Assembly (NCBI RefSeq): GCF_000220175.1
Contig: NZ_AFPU01000001.1
Span: forward strand, 717,512 to 781,511
Length of the DNA: 64,000 bases
DNA from: Nitrosarchaeum koreense MY1
GTDB lineage: Archaea > Thermoproteota > Nitrososphaeria > Nitrososphaerales > Nitrosopumilaceae
Reading direction: 5' to 3'
Shown here: positions 1 through 9,137 of the stretch, in pieces
How the letters are laid out: each line of letters opens with the position of its first letter
How positions within the stretch are numbered: the stretch's first letter is position 1
Translations under genes and position numbers: made by a program
The notes under the pieces: model-generated
The model's input: only the letters and a program-made list of their open reading frames with translations
What the model was told of the DNA's origin: nothing
Database searches by the model: none

Positions 1-104
1 ACTATGATGCCATGAATTATGTTTCTTAAATACAGAAAACTATGAATAATATTTTTAATGAGATTTTGGTAATTCTGATTTTTGATGTTTTTTACTAATT
101 ATTG

Positions 105-206
105 CTATTTAGATTCTTCATTATTTTCATTTTGTTCTGCATTGTTTGCTTTATCTCGGACTTTTTTCATAATGCAATACTTGCTCAGACTATTTAGTAA
201 TCCCAT
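105..206 (-). CDS. Possible small protein, 33 aa
   Basis: A short open frame with an ATG start runs from a hydrophobic N-terminus (MGLLNSLSKYC) into a charged, Asn/Glu-rich tail. A TATA-like stretch (tttaagttt on the minus strand, about 228-237) lies about 26 bases before the ATG, which fits the leaderless pattern of this window. No family was recognised. It could be a chance frame; conservation in relatives would decide. Confidence 0.35.
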   Translation of the reverse strand: MGLLNSLSKYCIMKKVRDKANNAEQNENNEESK

Positions 207-487
207 GATTTTTTTATCGCATGTCTAAACTTAAAGTTTTGTCATAAATATTTAGAACCCATTCATGCCTATTTTTTGATGTGTCATGTTTATGTTTTTA
301 AAATTTATTCCTAGGTTGTTTTTGTACCTTACAGTGCCAGAGTGCATTCTCTATGAACAAGATCTGTTAAACTAGTGTGGAAAATAGATAGATGACACGT
401 ATTTTGATCTTTTAACAAATAATCTTGATGATTATTGCCATCTTCATTCCTTGTATCGCTTCTTTCTAAGTCAAAAATCCGATGTTA
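207..487. other. Gap without recognised gene
   Basis: This AT-rich stretch follows the 3' end of the sensor kinase gene. I see no RNA gene, repeat or convincing open frame in it. Confidence 0.5.
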
Positions 488-2026
488 CTACAAGTCCTTT
501 TGAGAAATGTTATATTTTGGATTTTCTGGAAGCGTTATTGTAAAAATTGTTGGAGGTGATGTCACAGTTATCATCCCACCATGTGCCTCTATGATCGACT
601 TTACACTTGCCAATCCAAGTCCCGTTCCTTGTTGTTTTGTAGTAAATAATGGCTCAAATATTTTTTCCATGTTCTCTTTTGGTATGCCTTCTCCAGAATC
701 TTCAAATTCTATGATCAGATTGTTTTTTTCACTTTTTGCCCGTATGACTATGCTTCCGCCATTTTTACCGATTGCATCGACTGAATTTGATAGTAGATTT
801 CCAAATGCAGCTTCTAACTGGATTTTACTTGCCATCAACGAAAAATCATGTTTTGGTAATGTGACTTTGATGTTTTTTGGAACATTTGCATTTGTGATTG
901 ATTCATGTAATATTTGTAACAGTGAAACTAGTTTTAGATCAAGAGGGATAGTCTTAACAAAACCTAGAACCTGATTTATTTGATGATTGATTCTATATAT
1001 TGCATCATTAAGAATTGGAATGTATTCATCTAATTTTGGATCCAGCTTTTTGTTAATTCTTGACTCAATGGAGTCAACTGTGAGCTTGATCAGACCAAGC
1101 GGATTTCTCAAGTCATGAGATATTCTTGAAGTCAGCTCACCAATGGTGGAAAGTTTTTCTTTTTTTATCAGGTCATTTTGAGCCTGAATTATCAATCTTG
1201 TTTGGTTTTTTGTCTTTTCAAACAATATTGCTACTAACAATACGATAATTCCAATTACCGTAATCAATATTGGAAGTACAACGTCAAAAAAATAATAAAG
1301 TGATTTTGCAGATTTGGCGCCATTTACCAGAATTGATTCCGAGTAATCAGTTGTGTGCTTACCTCCCAGTTCCACCTGAGATCCTCTCACCCCATCATCT
1401 ACAAAATAATCGTCCCACTCTTTAGAAAAAGTTACAACTATGCCAGTCACCGGCTCGACTGACACCATGCATTTTCCATCTGAGAGTATCTTTTTTGATG
1501 GAAATTGTGGAAAAGCAGAAGACACATCGGTACCAGTGTATTTGCATGAAAAATCATATACCTCAAGATCATCTATCTTGTTTGTTTTTTCAAATACAAA
1601 TGTTGCAGATGTAAAGATCATTGGATGAAAGAATTCATAGTTTTGTTTTTGTACGTTTGGTGGAAAAGCAAAATACTCGTCTGACTGCGTGTGTTTTCGA
1701 GTATTTCTGTCAACAAAAAAAGTCTGCTCATTGTTAAAAACTACACTGTTTGTTGTCGGGTCTATTCCAACAATGGTAGCCTTGATTTCTAATATGTCGT
1801 TATTCACATCTACAACATACTGTCGCAGAGTTTCTCGGATCAAAAATGTGTCTGATAATTCTCCACCAATGCTTTCAAGTATACGATCTTCTCCCTCATG
1901 TTCGGAGATCAATTCATAGGTTAAAGGAAGTTTTTTTATTTCATATACTGATAGTTCGTATATCCCAATAACTGATACAATAATGAAAAATCCTACAACA
2001 AGTTTTGACTTGTAACTGAAATTCAT
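488..2026 (-). CDS. Membrane sensor histidine kinase
   Basis: This 512-residue kinase has one N-terminal membrane helix (about 8-26), an extracytoplasmic sensor region of about 220 residues, and a second membrane helix (about 248-270). A HisKA dimerisation domain follows, with the phospho-accepting His in ISHDLRNPLG. The HATPase domain shows an N box (FGNLLSNSVDAI), G1 (DSGEGIP) and G2 (GTGLGLASV). It should autophosphorylate on His in response to an outside signal. The sensor region matches no family I can name. The gene diverges from a response regulator gene, its likely partner. A TATA-like box on the minus strand near 2048-2056 lies about 26 bases before the ATG, so the mRNA is probably leaderless. 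Confidence 0.9.
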   Translation of the reverse strand: MNFSYKSKLVVGFFIIVSVIGIYELSVYEIKKLPLTYELISEHEGEDRILESIGGELSDTFLIRETLRQYVVDVNNDILEIKATIVGIDPTTNSVVFNNEQTFFVDRNTRKHTQSDEYFAFPPNVQKQNYEFFHPMIFTSATFVFEKTNKIDDLEVYDFSCKYTGTDVSSAFPQFPSKKILSDGKCMVSVEPVTGIVVTFSKEWDDYFVDDGVRGSQVELGGKHTTDYSESILVNGAKSAKSLYYFFDVVLPILITVIGIIVLLVAILFEKTKNQTRLIIQAQNDLIKKEKLSTIGELTSRISHDLRNPLGLIKLTVDSIESRINKKLDPKLDEYIPILNDAIYRINHQINQVLGFVKTIPLDLKLVSLLQILHESITNANVPKNIKVTLPKHDFSLMASKIQLEAAFGNLLSNSVDAIGKNGGSIVIRAKSEKNNLIIEFEDSGEGIPKENMEKIFEPLFTTKQQGTGLGLASVKSIIEAHGGMITVTSPPTIFTITLPENPKYNISQKDL

Positions 2027-2109
2027 ACAGTTTTCAGCAAGTCTTGCTTATAAAAAATGAATCCACCCTGTCCTGCTGGTGACAAACTCTTGTTTATATA
2101 ATAATACAA
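2027..2109. promoter_or_regulatory. Divergent promoters for the kinase and response regulator
   Basis: The 83-bp gap holds two TATA-like boxes facing outwards: a minus-strand one at about 2048-2056 (ttttttata) and a plus-strand one at 2093-2100 (tttatata). Each lies about 26 bases from an ATG (2026 and 2122). This indicates leaderless transcripts and room for shared control of the two-component pair. Confidence 0.6.
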
Positions 2110-2121
2110 ATGGCTACATTT

Positions 2122-2493
2122 ATGATCAATTGCATTGTAATTGATGATGACTATAACATCACAAAGGTATTTTCAGATGTTTTAGAAATTATGGGGTTGA
2201 ACATTTTAGCGTGTGGGTATAACGGCAAAGAGGCAGCTGAATTATATGAAAAGCATTGCCCTGATCTTGTCTTTACAGACATAATGATGCCAGGATATGA
2301 CGGATTTTATGGCATTGAAAAAATTAAAAAATTTGATCCTGATGCTAAGATTGTTGCAATAACTGCTGATGTATCACATGAAACTTATCAGAAACTAGAA
2401 GACCTTAACGTTACAGCAATAATTTGCAAACCATTTGATCAAAGCGAGATAAAAAAAGTATTGATGGAAAAATACCAAATTAATACCAGATGA
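2122..2493 (+). CDS. Single-domain response regulator (CheY-like)
   Basis: The protein is a bare receiver domain of 123 residues. It shows the acidic pocket (VIDDD), the phospho-acceptor Asp in FTDIMMPG and the conserved Lys in ICKPFD, with no output domain. It probably passes the signal on by protein contact. An ATG at 2110 would add four residues (MATF), but the TATA box at 2093-2100 places the transcript start near 2122, so the internal ATG is preferred. It is divergent from, and probably partnered with, the histidine kinase. Confidence 0.85.
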   Translation: MINCIVIDDDYNITKVFSDVLEIMGLNILACGYNGKEAAELYEKHCPDLVFTDIMMPGYDGFYGIEKIKKFDPDAKIVAITADVSHETYQKLEDLNVTAIICKPFDQSEIKKVLMEKYQINTR

Positions 2494-2692
2494 CCCGATT
2501 TTAGAATACATATAATGAAATCTAGAATTGCATGAATCTAGGAAATGATTTTTATAAATTCTATATTTTTAAGTATTTTATTTTTGATAACGTTATGATT
2601 CAATTTGAAAAAATATTGGCTTAATTTTAGAATAGCATTTTAGAAAATCGTCTATGTAGTTTAAAAGGGATGAAATTCTAATATTTTTTAAA

Positions 2693-3124
2693 TTGTTCAC
2701 AAATATTCTTGTTCCATTTGATCTCTCAAATCAATCCATTCATGCATTTAAAACTGCACTAGACATTGCAAAGAAATACAATTCCAGAATCACTCTTCTG
2801 ACATGTCTTGAGGGAGATGCATGGCATCACAAGTTTTATGATTCTAGTGCAGATGATGAGATTATTAAAAAACAGAAAAAGGCAATACTTGCTCATATTG
2901 CCAAGGTAGAACCACTAGCAAAAAAAGCAAACATATCAATGAAATCTCAGATTTTAAAATCCATGTCAGTTGTTAAAGATATTGTTGCATATGCGAAATC
3001 TCGAAAAATAGATTTGATAGTAATGAGTTCTCATGGAAGAACTGGAGTGGATAAATTAATTCTTGGCAGTGTTGCAAATGGTGTTGCACAGAAATCTAGC
3101 TGTCCAGTGTTGATAATAAAATAA
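2693..3124 (+). CDS. Universal stress protein (UspA family)
   Basis: This 143-residue single Usp domain starts with the typical ILVPFDLS strand and ends in the nucleotide-binding signature GRTGVDKLILGS (G-x2-G-x9-G-S) followed by SCPVLIIK. Members with this signature bind ATP and act as soluble stress-responsive dimers; the partner is not evident here. The start is TTG at 2693, which places the first strand at the usual position. The gene stands alone, with a 199-bp AT-rich gap upstream in which I see nothing else. Confidence 0.88.
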   Translation: MFTNILVPFDLSNQSIHAFKTALDIAKKYNSRITLLTCLEGDAWHHKFYDSSADDEIIKKQKKAILAHIAKVEPLAKKANISMKSQILKSMSVVKDIVAYAKSRKIDLIVMSSHGRTGVDKLILGSVANGVAQKSSCPVLIIK

Positions 3125-3247
3125 ATTTGAAAGAAGGATTCATTGCAAAGGAAATGATTAAACTTGCAAAAAAATAACAATGTACTTTTAGTTTACCTAC
3201 TTGCACTTAATAGTATAAATCATGAAGATTTGTGAGGTCTCCAAACA

Positions 3248-6200
3248 ATGAATAAAACATTTGTAATGTTGAACATTGCATTAATTTTTGTATCGTTATT
3301 GACAGTATTTGCAGATCAATTGGCCTATGCTGTGCCAACATTTGTAGGAAAAGGAGGCATATCTGACTCTGGAGGTGCTATTACCCCATCACTTCCAACC
3401 GGAATACAAAGTGGGGATGTTTTGATACTTGTTGTTGAAACAGCAAATCAACCAATAACCATTACTAATGATGGCTCTGCTGGACCTTGGACTCAATTAA
3501 CAAGTTCTCCTCAAGGTACTGGAACTGCTGCACAAGCTGATGCAACTCGAATTACTGTGTGGTATGCAACTTATGGTGGTTCTGGAACTACTGGACCAAG
3601 ACTCTCTGATTCTGGCAATCATCAAATTGCTGAAGTTTTTGCATTTCGCAACGTTGATCCAGATAATCCTATTGGAGTAAATATTGGGAGTATAGAATCT
3701 ACAGCCGATACAAGTGCTTCTATTCCAGGTGCAACTACAACCAAAGCTGATTCTCTAGTGGTGGCAATAATGGGAACTGCTCTACCTGATGCTAATGGTT
3801 CAACGCAGTATTCAGGACAATCAAATCCTGATCTAAGTGATATTACAGAAATTGAAGACATTACAAGAAACTCTGGAAACGGTGGTGGAATTTCTGTAAC
3901 AACGGGAATAAAAACAACAATAGGATCGTACGGTCCAACTTCAGTTACTACTGCTGTTAACACTGAAAAAGCCATGATAAGTTTAGCATTGAGCCCTAAA
4001 ATTTCTGTTGCCCCAACATTATCCGTTTCTCAACCTGACGGTGTGGGAGATACTATATCTGTTGGAGATTCTTACACTATCACTTACACATTATCTGATC
4101 CAGATGATGTTGTGACAGCTTCATTTTATTATGATATAAACAATAGCGGATTAGATGGAACAGCGATTTCAGGTACATGTGCTACAGCAGTAGAGGGCAG
4201 TGATGTTACATGTACGTGGGATACTACCGGTATGAGTTTGGGAAATTATTATGTATACGGTATAACTAATGATGGAACTAATCCATCTGTTAGCGCATAT
4301 TCTACAGGACAGATTACAATTACGGTTCCATCTACAACTAGGTTATATTTTTCAGCATCTACCACACCTAGCGTAAATCCAAATTTTGACAGTTGGGGTT
4401 ATACGGCAGAAGCAGGACGTTATGCATTATTATCTGCAAAAGGAGTAAGCGGTGAATCATTAGTGCTTGGAACACGAATAGGACCATCTGCTACTGGAGT
4501 GACCCAACTGGATAGACAATATGTTTCAGAACCGATGAATGCGGGACAGGTATTCACAAGCGGTAATACTTTTCTAAAAGCACAACTTCAATGCAGAGAA
4601 TTTAACAATGGAGATAACACTCGTTCAGGACTATCTGTACGTATTGTAAGTCAGGATGGAACTACAACCCGAGCAACATTATTGACAATAGATAATTATG
4701 GACTAGCGACAGGTGAATTTAGAAACAATAACGTTTTAAGAAATGCGGCATATGCTGATGGCGATACAGTTACTGCATCATATACAACAGTATCTGGAGA
4801 TAGATTGGTAGTTGAGATAGGATATACAGATAATGCAGGATCAACTGTAGAAGGACAGTGTAGGTATGGAGCGCCAACAGGTACGGACCTACCAGAAGAC
4901 GAAACAACTACCATATCTACTAACGTGCCATGGGTTGAATTTTCAAATACTATAACATTCAGAACTGGTCCAGATCAAGGATCTGAAATACCACAAGATA
5001 CATCTACTGGTACAAAAACACAAAGACGTCCGCCACAAATCTCTGGGATTGGGCTTTATAGCATAACTTCTTCTAATAGCGAAAATTCTTACTCTAAAAT
5101 AATCCAAGATGATAGTAATCAACAATTACGGTTTGAATATTTTTTTCCTTATAGCATAAACAGTGATCTTACAGACCAAAAAAACTATGGAGAGTATTTC
5201 GGATATGACAAATATGGCGGATACATTCCATTTTCCAAACGTTCAGATGCAGTATTATATTCTACAAAAATAAATGAACCCACACAGATTCAAGTTAGAA
5301 TAGATGATGAGTATGCAAGTACTAAGATTGAACATGTGTCTTTATTTATTGTAGGTAATGGACAAAAATCCGAATCGTATTCTGTGGAATTAATTTTTGA
5401 CAAGGGTAAGACAATACAGATTAAAGATCCTCAAAATTTTATCAAAGATGTCAAAGTAAATGACTTTTTAGAAGATGTCAGTTATTGGGTAAACTTTGAT
5501 CTAGTTTTTCAAAAAGAGATTAGATTGTCAGATATTCTAATAGAGACATGGCACGAGGGAAGAAATCCTGCTTATGCGTTGTTTATAGGTTCTATAAAAG
5601 CAATAGAGAACATGACCCCTCCTATAAGTAATACAACTCTTCTTACAGCAAAAATAGAGATAACTCATGATACTTCATCTCCAATATGCAAAGCAAGCAA
5701 TACTTGTTTTGTTCCAAATAATGTAACCATTCTAAAAAACGGAATTGTCACATGGCATAATCCTGATTCATTTATACATGATATCACAAGTGGAACGCCA
5801 AATAATCCGGACAATAGGTTTGACCTTCATGTGATGCCAGGAGAGACAAAACAAAAATCATTTAATACACCTGGCATCTACAAATATTTCTGTTCGTTAC
5901 ATCCTTGGGCTACAGGAAGCATTACAGTGGTAGACTCACAACAAAATACCATCAAAGAGTATGACGAAACAAAACCGCCAATAATAATCGCATCGGTAAC
6001 TCCAAAAGGTTCTGTAATGATAGAACAGAATCAAGATGTCATTAAAAATACAAAAGACATGAAAGTGGAAATTTCAGGAAACATACAAGAAGGCAGTTCA
6101 AATTCAGTCACAATTACAATAATTCGTCCTGATGGAACAAGTGATGATCTACGAGTACTTACTAATGATAGAGGATACTACTTCATCCCTACAAATTTGA

Positions 6201-6295
6201 ACAAAAAATGGCTTGAAGGTGACTATGTCATAATTACAAAATACAACGATGTAGAGATAGGACAGATAAAATTTACGGTTAAACAAAATGAGTAA
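3248..6295 (+). CDS. Large secreted multidomain protein with C-terminal cupredoxin domain
   Basis: A signal peptide (about 1-28, ending QLAYA) is followed by several beta-rich, Thr/Ser/Gly-rich modules (about 30-360 and 365-600, one resembling an Ig/cadherin-like repeat), then a mixed region and a cupredoxin domain at about 800-895. Visible type 1 copper ligands are His844, Cys882 and His885 in YFCSLHPW. Where amicyanin-type loops have Met (C+6), this protein has Ala888. A last beta domain (about 905-1015) resembles C-terminal domains of other thaumarchaeal surface proteins. Likely role: a cell-surface or extracellular copper protein. No membrane anchor is seen at the C-terminus. It is transcribed alone. 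Confidence 0.75.
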   Translation: MNKTFVMLNIALIFVSLLTVFADQLAYAVPTFVGKGGISDSGGAITPSLPTGIQSGDVLILVVETANQPITITNDGSAGPWTQLTSSPQGTGTAAQADATRITVWYATYGGSGTTGPRLSDSGNHQIAEVFAFRNVDPDNPIGVNIGSIESTADTSASIPGATTTKADSLVVAIMGTALPDANGSTQYSGQSNPDLSDITEIEDITRNSGNGGGISVTTGIKTTIGSYGPTSVTTAVNTEKAMISLALSPKISVAPTLSVSQPDGVGDTISVGDSYTITYTLSDPDDVVTASFYYDINNSGLDGTAISGTCATAVEGSDVTCTWDTTGMSLGNYYVYGITNDGTNPSVSAYSTGQITITVPSTTRLYFSASTTPSVNPNFDSWGYTAEAGRYALLSAKGVSGESLVLGTRIGPSATGVTQLDRQYVSEPMNAGQVFTSGNTFLKAQLQCREFNNGDNTRSGLSVRIVSQDGTTTRATLLTIDNYGLATGEFRNNNVLRNAAYADGDTVTASYTTVSGDRLVVEIGYTDNAGSTVEGQCRYGAPTGTDLPEDETTTISTNVPWVEFSNTITFRTGPDQGSEIPQDTSTGTKTQRRPPQISGIGLYSITSSNSENSYSKIIQDDSNQQLRFEYFFPYSINSDLTDQKNYGEYFGYDKYGGYIPFSKRSDAVLYSTKINEPTQIQVRIDDEYASTKIEHVSLFIVGNGQKSESYSVELIFDKGKTIQIKDPQNFIKDVKVNDFLEDVSYWVNFDLVFQKEIRLSDILIETWHEGRNPAYALFIGSIKAIENMTPPISNTTLLTAKIEITHDTSSPICKASNTCFVPNNVTILKNGIVTWHNPDSFIHDITSGTPNNPDNRFDLHVMPGETKQKSFNTPGIYKYFCSLHPWATGSITVVDSQQNTIKEYDETKPPIIIASVTPKGSVMIEQNQDVIKNTKDMKVEISGNIQEGSSNSVTITIIRPDGTSDDLRVLTNDRGYYFIPTNLNKKWLEGDYVIITKYNDVEIGQIKFTVKQNE

Positions 6296-6378
6296 AACTT
6301 CAATTATGCTAAATATTGATTATTTTCATTAAAAATTCTGAAATAGGCCGGTTCATATAGTCACAAAATTGAACTATA

Positions 6379-7308
6379 TTGGTCTTATTTTTGGTTCAAC
6401 AAATTATCAATACTGCTACCACTTGTGGTCGTTGCGGAAAAAAGGGAATGATGACAGACAATGTAACGGGAGAAAGATTTTGCGGAAAATGTGGATATGT
6501 AATTACCGAAATACTGTCAGATTCTGGTCCTGAATGGAGATCTTTTTCAAAAGAAGGTGGAACAGATCCGACTAGAACTGGTGCACCAACATCTCTTACC
6601 ATTCATGATAGAGGACTTGCAACAATTATCAATCCAATAAACAGAGACTCTTCTGGAAAACCACTTACATCATCAATGAAAAGTACAATTGAGCGATTAA
6701 GAACATGGGATAGTCGAAGTAAAGTCCACGAATCAGCAGATAGAAATCTCAGACAAGCATTAAGCGAACTATCTAGATTAAAGGACAAACTCTCGCTTTC
6801 TGATGCTGTAATTGAAAAAGCTGCTTACATTTACAGAAAAGCATTGGAGAAAGGATTGGTGAGAGGACGTTCAATCTCAGCACTGATTGCTTCTGCACTT
6901 TATGCAGCATGTAGAGATACCGAAACTCCTAGAACTCTAAAAGATGTTTCTGATGCGGGAAATATTAAGAAAAAAGATATTGCAAGATGTTATCGATTAT
7001 TACATCGAGAATTAGATCTAAAGATGCCTGTAGTTGACCCAATTCAATGTGTTGCAAGAATTGCAAGTAAGCTTGGAATTTCAGAAAAGACAAAACGATT
7101 TGCTGTCAAAGTTCTAAAAACAGCACAAGAACATGAGGAATCCGCAGGAAAAGATCCAATGGGTCTTGCCGCTGCAGCACTATACTTGTCATGTGTAAAT
7201 AACTGTGAAAATATGACTCAGCGTGATATTGCCGAAGCTGCAAGTGTAACTGAAGTAACAATAAGAAATAGATACAAGGGTTTAAGATTAGACCAAACTG
7301 ATCTATGA
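6379..7308 (+). CDS. tfb: Transcription initiation factor TFB (TFIIB)
   Basis: This 309-residue protein has an N-terminal zinc ribbon (CGRCGKKG..FCGKCG, about 14-36), a B-reader/linker region (PEWRSFSKEG) and two cyclin-like core repeats (about 110-200 and 205-300). TFB binds the TBP-DNA complex and the BRE and recruits RNA polymerase. The frame opens with TTG at 6379; a second TTG at 6391 would give a protein starting at the VQQI segment. A TATA-like box near 6354-6360 fits a transcript starting at about 6380. TBP follows 13 bases downstream, so both general factors appear to be co-transcribed. Confidence 0.95.
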   Translation: MVLFLVQQIINTATTCGRCGKKGMMTDNVTGERFCGKCGYVITEILSDSGPEWRSFSKEGGTDPTRTGAPTSLTIHDRGLATIINPINRDSSGKPLTSSMKSTIERLRTWDSRSKVHESADRNLRQALSELSRLKDKLSLSDAVIEKAAYIYRKALEKGLVRGRSISALIASALYAACRDTETPRTLKDVSDAGNIKKKDIARCYRLLHRELDLKMPVVDPIQCVARIASKLGISEKTKRFAVKVLKTAQEHEESAGKDPMGLAAAALYLSCVNNCENMTQRDIAEAASVTEVTIRNRYKGLRLDQTDL

Positions 7309-7321
7309 TATAGAGTAGAAT

Positions 7322-7882
7322 ATGACAGAAACAAAACCGTTAATCGCAATAGTTAATGTCGTAGCCTCTGCAACAATTGATCAAAAACTAGACCTTGTAG
7401 ATATTACAAAAAAATTTCCAGATGTGGAATATCATCCAGAACAATTTCCAGGCGCCGTCTTTAGACTCAAAAATCCAAAAACAGCGACACTTCTTTTTAG
7501 TTCTGGCAAAATGGTCTGTACTGGTGCAAAGTCACAAGAGTTGGCCGAAGATGCTGTGTCCAAAGTCGTTGAAATATTGAGAAAGGGTAAAATCAAAATT
7601 AAAAACGATGCTACAGTTACAATACAAAATATTGTTTCATCAATTAATCTTGGAGGAAGAGTAAATCTAGAACAAGCTGCAAGAACATTACCTAGAAGCA
7701 TGTATGAACCAGAACAATTTCCAGGATTGATTCATAGAATGCTTGATCCAAAAACTGTGATTCTGATTTTTGCTTCAGGTAAATTAGTCTGTGTTGGTGC
7801 TAAACTTGAAAAAGACATACACCGTTCTGTACATCAAATTCATAGCATGCTTGAAGAGAAAAATTTAATGGTTTATTCATAA
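7322..7882 (+). CDS. tbp: TATA-box-binding protein TBP
   Basis: At 186 residues this has the usual archaeal TBP length and two direct repeats of the saddle fold. The phrases YHPEQFPGAVFRL...LLFSSGKMVCTGAKS and YEPEQFPGLIHRM...LIFASGKLVCVGAKL are the paired signatures. It recognises the TATA box and bends DNA for TFB binding. It sits between tfb and bioD with almost no spacing. The acidic C-terminal tail of some archaeal TBPs is absent. Confidence 0.96.
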   Translation: MTETKPLIAIVNVVASATIDQKLDLVDITKKFPDVEYHPEQFPGAVFRLKNPKTATLLFSSGKMVCTGAKSQELAEDAVSKVVEILRKGKIKIKNDATVTIQNIVSSINLGGRVNLEQAARTLPRSMYEPEQFPGLIHRMLDPKTVILIFASGKLVCVGAKLEKDIHRSVHQIHSMLEEKNLMVYS

Positions 7883-8584
7883 TTGACTAAACTATTGCCA
7901 GAATCTCTTTTTATTACAGGAACTGATACTGATGTAGGCAAAACTTATGTTGCTGCAGGTCTTGTTGTCACACTTCGTAAGATGGGAATAGATGTTGGTG
8001 TAATGAAGCCATTTGCAGCAGGGATTCCTCAAAGAAAGGGATTCAAATCTGAAGATATAGAAATTTTAGCTACTGCAGCTCAAGTAACTGATCCTGAATT
8101 ACTTTTGAATCCACAATTTTTTCCAATAATGGCATCACCTTATACAGCATTAAAAAATTTAAAAATCAAACCAAACATTCCACTAATCTTAAAACAATTT
8201 AAAAAATTATCAAAACTTCATTCAATGTTACTTGTTGAAGGGATGGGTGGAGTGATGACTCCTATACTTCAGAATTATTTTGTCAGCAATTTGATAAAAG
8301 ATATGAAATTACCCACAATTATTGTCACTAGAACAAGAGTAGGTGCCATCAATCACGCAATAATGACCTGTAAGATGTGTGAAAAATATAAAATTCCAAT
8401 TAAGGGAATTATAATAAACAATTTCGATGTTGATGGATATCATGTTAAGGAATTAAAACGAGATTTGGAAAATTTAACTCGTGTATCTGTATTGGGCTCT
8501 GTTCCATTCATTGATGATATGAGTGATAATTCACTTTATAGAATATTTAAAAAAAATATTGATATGAAATCTTTACTGAATTAA
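7883..8584 (+). CDS. bioD: Dethiobiotin synthetase
   Basis: This 233-residue P-loop enzyme has the BioD-type motif GTDTDVGKT near the N-terminus, the substrate-side MKPFAAG segment and VEGMGGVMTP, corresponding to the VEGAGG motif. BioD carboxylates 7,8-diaminopelargonate with ATP and CO2 to form dethiobiotin. Thaumarchaea use biotin-dependent carboxylases in carbon fixation, so the function makes sense. The TTG start directly follows the TBP stop codon, which indicates one transcript with tbp. Other P-loop amidotransferase-like relatives are less likely given the GTDTDVGKT motif. No other biotin gene is in the window. Confidence 0.85.
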   Translation: MTKLLPESLFITGTDTDVGKTYVAAGLVVTLRKMGIDVGVMKPFAAGIPQRKGFKSEDIEILATAAQVTDPELLLNPQFFPIMASPYTALKNLKIKPNIPLILKQFKKLSKLHSMLLVEGMGGVMTPILQNYFVSNLIKDMKLPTIIVTRTRVGAINHAIMTCKMCEKYKIPIKGIIINNFDVDGYHVKELKRDLENLTRVSVLGSVPFIDDMSDNSLYRIFKKNIDMKSLLN

Positions 8585-8587
8585 ATT

Positions 8588-9133
8588 TCAGATACGTAGT
8601 ATTTTGAATTTATTTTGCCCTTGAACATTTATGAACTGTCCAATATCTACAATTATTTTTAAAAATGATGGATTATTCTTTTCAATGACGTATGTGTTGT
8701 TTTGAAAATCTATTTTCTTTGAAAGCACCAACCAAATATTTTTGTTGTTTGGTTGTATTTTTTTTAGACTGTCAAGTTTTTGCTTAATTTCGTTGACATC
8801 CATGGTTTTTGGTATGTGAATTATTAGAGCTTTATCTGGATCATTTTCTAGCGTTTTTAAATTTGGTACTACTATGTCTATCTCGACACCTTTGTGTTTT
8901 ATCTTTCTTTGACTTGGAATCAATGCGTTTGTCAATAGATAATGCAGTAATCCTGTTGCAAATGTTGCTATGCTCTCTTCTTTTTCTCCCATCAAAATTA
9001 CTTTGTCAAAACAATTTTCTAAAACATCATTGATCAATTCTGGAAATTTTGATTGTGATGTTACCTCTTGAATTTTTTTAGATTCTAAATACTCAAACAG
9101 ATACTCTTTGATTGGATTTGACTCTTCGGACAT
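8588..9133 (-). CDS. Conserved hypothetical protein downstream of HMG-CoA synthase
   Basis: The 181-residue product starts at an ATG four bases after the HMG-CoA synthase stop (a longer start at 9193 would overlap that gene by 56 bases and is rejected). It begins with a helical, charged region and ends in an alternating strand/helix pattern (IDIVVPNLKTL, ALIIHIPKT, NIWLVLSKK), suggesting an alpha/beta fold. A PD-(D/E)xK-like fold is conceivable from EIDIVVPN but not demonstrated. Co-transcription with HMG-CoA synthase is likely; no function can be assigned. Confidence 0.75.
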   Translation of the reverse strand: MSEESNPIKEYLFEYLESKKIQEVTSQSKFPELINDVLENCFDKVILMGEKEESIATFATGLLHYLLTNALIPSQRKIKHKGVEIDIVVPNLKTLENDPDKALIIHIPKTMDVNEIKQKLDSLKKIQPNNKNIWLVLSKKIDFQNNTYVIEKNNPSFLKIIVDIGQFINVQGQNKFKILRI

Positions 9134-9137
9134 TTGT

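Noticed and set aside
507-974. 155-codon plus-strand frame inside the histidine kinase gene
   Set aside because: The opposite strand encodes clear HATPase motifs over the same bases.
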